Shown: piece by piece, positions 62,434 to 64,000 of the stretch | Position numbering within the stretch: the first letter of the stretch is position 1 | Layout: every line of letters starts with the position of its first letter | Source of the DNA: Nakamurella sp040546275 | GTDB taxonomy: Bacteria > Actinomycetota > Actinomycetes > Mycobacteriales > Nakamurellaceae | Assembly (NCBI RefSeq): GCF_040546275.1 | Contig: NZ_JBEPNO010000022.1 | Location: 31,250-95,249, forward strand | Direction: 5' to 3' | DNA length: 64,000 nucleotides | The notes under the pieces: model-generated | Told to the model about the DNA's origin: nothing | The model's database searches: none | Seen by the model: the letters and a program-made list of their open reading frames with translations, nothing else | Made by a program: the position numbers and the translations under genes

Positions 62434-62663
62434 ATGCGACTGGCTGGACGGGCCGAGCTGGCCGAGATGCTGCATGTCAGCCGCAGCCGAGCGGTGCAGC
62501 TGTCCGAGCAGCCGGGCTTTCCTGAACCGCCCGATATTTTAGTCATGGGGGCAACGTTTGGGCCTTGGATGACATCGTTGCCTGGGCCGGTCAGCGGGGG
62601 CGGGAGCTGGATCTCGAAGCCCTTGCCCTCGACGTCGGAGCCAAGACCGACTCCGAGCCATAA
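62434..62663 (+). pseudogene. frameshifted AlpA/MerR-like HTH protein
   Basis: From ATG 62434 the frame gives MRLAGRAELAEMLHVSRSRA and PGFPEPPDILVMG. After the G run at 62547-62551 the expected continuation NVWALDDIVAWAGQRGREL is in the next frame and ends at TAA 62661-62663. One missing base in the run explains it. Such small HTH proteins resemble excisionases or toxin-antitoxin-type regulators. Confidence 0.65.
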
Positions 62664-62720
62664 TGCAAAGGTGAGCGCCTGAGCTGCCCGGTAAATTCCG
62701 GACACTGAATTTGTGGTCAT

Positions 62721-62923
62721 CTATGCTGCCGACTGCTGGTCGAACCAATTCTTCTCGGCTTCGTTCGGCGCGATGTAGCCGAGCGACGAGTGCAACCTGC
62801 GTTGGTTGTAGCGTAATTCAATGTAGCCGGTGATGTCAACACGCGCGTGTTCCCGAGTTGGATAGCTGGTCCGATTGACCCGCTCGACCTTCAGCGTTCC
62901 ATTGAACGATTCCGCCCAAGCAT
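62721..62923 (-). pseudogene. IS3-family transposase (orfB), C-terminal part
   Basis: The minus strand encodes NAWAESFNGTLKVERVNR, YIELRYNQRRLHSSLGYIAP and ends DQQSAA at 62721. This is the end of an rve/DDE integrase of the IS3 family. The upstream half is separated by the IS5-family insertion. Confidence 0.85.
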
Positions 62924-63904
62924 TGAGGGTTATTCATAACGCCGTTGTGACGAATTGCGACCTGAATCCGGCGTGGGCCCGAGCAACCGATCCTGGCCGG
63001 AATAACCCAACTGAAAGCGATGAGCGAAACTGCGTGTCGGAATGGGTGATGGCCCGACCGAATTGCGAGAATTGGTTTGCGAAGACTAATTCTCAAATTC
63101 GAGGAACGGGCCACCACATGAAGAAGCGTACAACGCGGATCACCGAGAACCAATTTTGGGTGCTGCTCGACGTCATCAGGCAATTCGCGACACCACCGAC
63201 AGGAACCGGCCGACCGATCCGATTGACGCTCGAGCAGCAAGTGAGGCTGTGCATCATGTCCCTGCGCAAGAACATCACCCAGGAGTTTCTGGGCGAGATC
63301 TTCCACCTGTCCCAGCCGACGGTATCCCGCACCATCGGCCGACTCACGCCGTTGCTGGCCTGGCTGCTCAGGGTGTACTTACTTGACCCCGAAGCAGCGT
63401 CGAAGGGCACAACGCTGCTGGTGGACGGCACGCTGATGCCCTGCTGGTCGTGGGCCGACCATCAGGAGCTGTACTCGGGCAAACACAAGACGACCGGTCA
63501 CAACATCCAAGTCGCCAGTGATCTGGACCCGCGACTGGTGTACCTGTCCGCGCCGCTCGCCGGAAGCACCCACGATGCCGAAGCCGTCCGTCAACTCGAC
63601 CTGCCGGGCATGCTCACCAGCGTCCGCACCGGCAACGCCATCGGCGACAAGGGCTACCAAGGATCCGGCATCATCACCCCCAAGAAGAAGCCACGAGGCC
63701 AGGACATGACCGACCACCAGAAAGCCAACAACAAACCGATCCATCAGCTCCGCGCGACGATCGAACGCGTCATCGCCAACGTGAAAACCTGGAGGACTCT
63801 GCACACCGACTACCGCCGCCCAGTCGAAACTTTCGAAGACACGCTGGACGCTATTCGCGGATTGATATTCTTTCAACTCGCCACAGCCTTATGAATAGAC
63901 CTCA
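62924..63904 (+). mobile_element. IS5-family insertion sequence
   Basis: A 981-bp element with terminal inverted repeats TGAGGGTTATTCATAA (62924-62939) and its near complement at 63889-63904 (14 of 16 positions). It carries one transposase gene and lies inside an IS3-family transposase gene. The target duplication is short or unclear: the flanks share only TG in the rebuilt target. Confidence 0.85.
63118..63894 (+). CDS. IS5-family transposase (DDE_Tnp_4)
   Basis: 258 residues from ATG 63118. An N-terminal HTH (NITQEFLGEIFHLSQPTVSR) is followed by the catalytic triad: D103 in LLVDGTLMP, D177 in AIGDKGYQGSG and E216 in RATIERVIANVK. All three are present and the frame is intact, so it may still be active. 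It ends inside the right inverted repeat. Confidence 0.92.
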   Translation: MKKRTTRITENQFWVLLDVIRQFATPPTGTGRPIRLTLEQQVRLCIMSLRKNITQEFLGEIFHLSQPTVSRTIGRLTPLLAWLLRVYLLDPEAASKGTTLLVDGTLMPCWSWADHQELYSGKHKTTGHNIQVASDLDPRLVYLSAPLAGSTHDAEAVRQLDLPGMLTSVRTGNAIGDKGYQGSGIITPKKKPRGQDMTDHQKANNKPIHQLRATIERVIANVKTWRTLHTDYRRPVETFEDTLDAIRGLIFFQLATAL

Positions 63905-64000
63905 CTGTCGTAGCAGATACCGGTGCGGCCAACCGATCGCAGAATGTGCAATTCTGCTGTGCACTGTGCGAATTCGTCACTCGTGTATTGCGTTCCGCGG
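63905..64000 (-). pseudogene. IS3-family transposase (orfB), upstream part, runs off window
   Basis: The minus strand reads RGTQYTSDEFAQC and LRSVGRTGICYD up to the IS5 border, and the protein continues at NAWAESF on the other side (62923). CYD-NAWAES is the usual IS3 motif with the third catalytic Glu, so the insertion is between these codons. The rest of orfB and orfA lie beyond the window. Confidence 0.85.

Overview
The window is high-GC actinobacterial chromosome. Conserved blocks (rpmB-recG; rsmD-coaD-sepIVA-like-DUF177-rpmF-rnc-mutM-acyP-smc; glnA-RDD-DUF4191-lipA-lipB; dgt-dnaG), a GlnR-type box, IdeR/DtxR-type iron boxes and an alpha2-type glycyl-tRNA synthetase point to a Nakamurella/Frankineae-like genome not far from Mycobacteriales. 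This placement is inference from gene order and families. All gene calls come from reading the sequence; no database search was possible.

Layout. 1-2.4 kb: the tail of a DinB/DUF664 protein, a decayed type III glutamine synthetase and ilvE. 2.5-11.2 kb: rpmB, a divergent DAK2-like protein, recG, pyruvate carboxylase, rsmD and coaD. 11.2-20.8 kb: a SepIVA-like division protein, DUF177, rpmF, rnc, mutM, an inverted PQQ-propeller protein, acyP and smc, with tandem repeats in several gaps. 20.8-28.3 kb: a serpin lipoprotein, YciI, glnA behind a GlnR box, RDD, DUF4191, lipA, an Ala/Lys-rich LEA-like membrane protein and lipB. 28.4-36.5 kb: a membrane Ser/Thr kinase, sbcDC, an ABM-like protein and glyS. 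36.6-42.1 kb: an M1-family metallopeptidase lipoprotein divergent from an ABC-2 exporter with a two-component system. 42.2-47.5 kb: YdcF-like, dgt, dnaG, an unknown protein and a DUF1707 protein. 47.5-53.8 kb: a TetR-linked cluster of nitroreductase, acyl-CoA ligase and serine hydrolase, divergent from a Baeyer-Villiger monooxygenase; it looks like a ketone catabolic module. 53.9-60.1 kb: a small membrane protein, tRNA-Asn, a truncated flavin-split-barrel protein and a complete siderophore-iron uptake locus with two iron boxes between its divergent arms, then a CAT-anticodon tRNA.

Downstream of that tRNA (60.1-64 kb) the sequence turns accessory: a methyltransferase N-terminal scrap, a resolvase C-terminal scrap, a TetR/GNAT/truncated DoxX group with two operator palindromes, a frameshifted HTH gene, and an IS5-family element inserted inside an IS3-family transposase gene that runs off the window.

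Two genome-scale patterns stand out. At least ten genes have a TANNNT -10 box exactly 6-7 nt before the start codon and no ribosome binding site, and five more have a CANNNT box at the same place, which suggests widespread leaderless transcription. Intergenic regions also carry many unrelated tandem repeats (14x3, 18x4, 19x4, 27x2 and 103x3.2 bp) and an 82-bp palindromic element in two copies. I found no CRISPR array, no phage and no clearly new defence system; the most interesting material is these regulatory and repeat patterns, the catabolic cluster and the tRNA-linked island.
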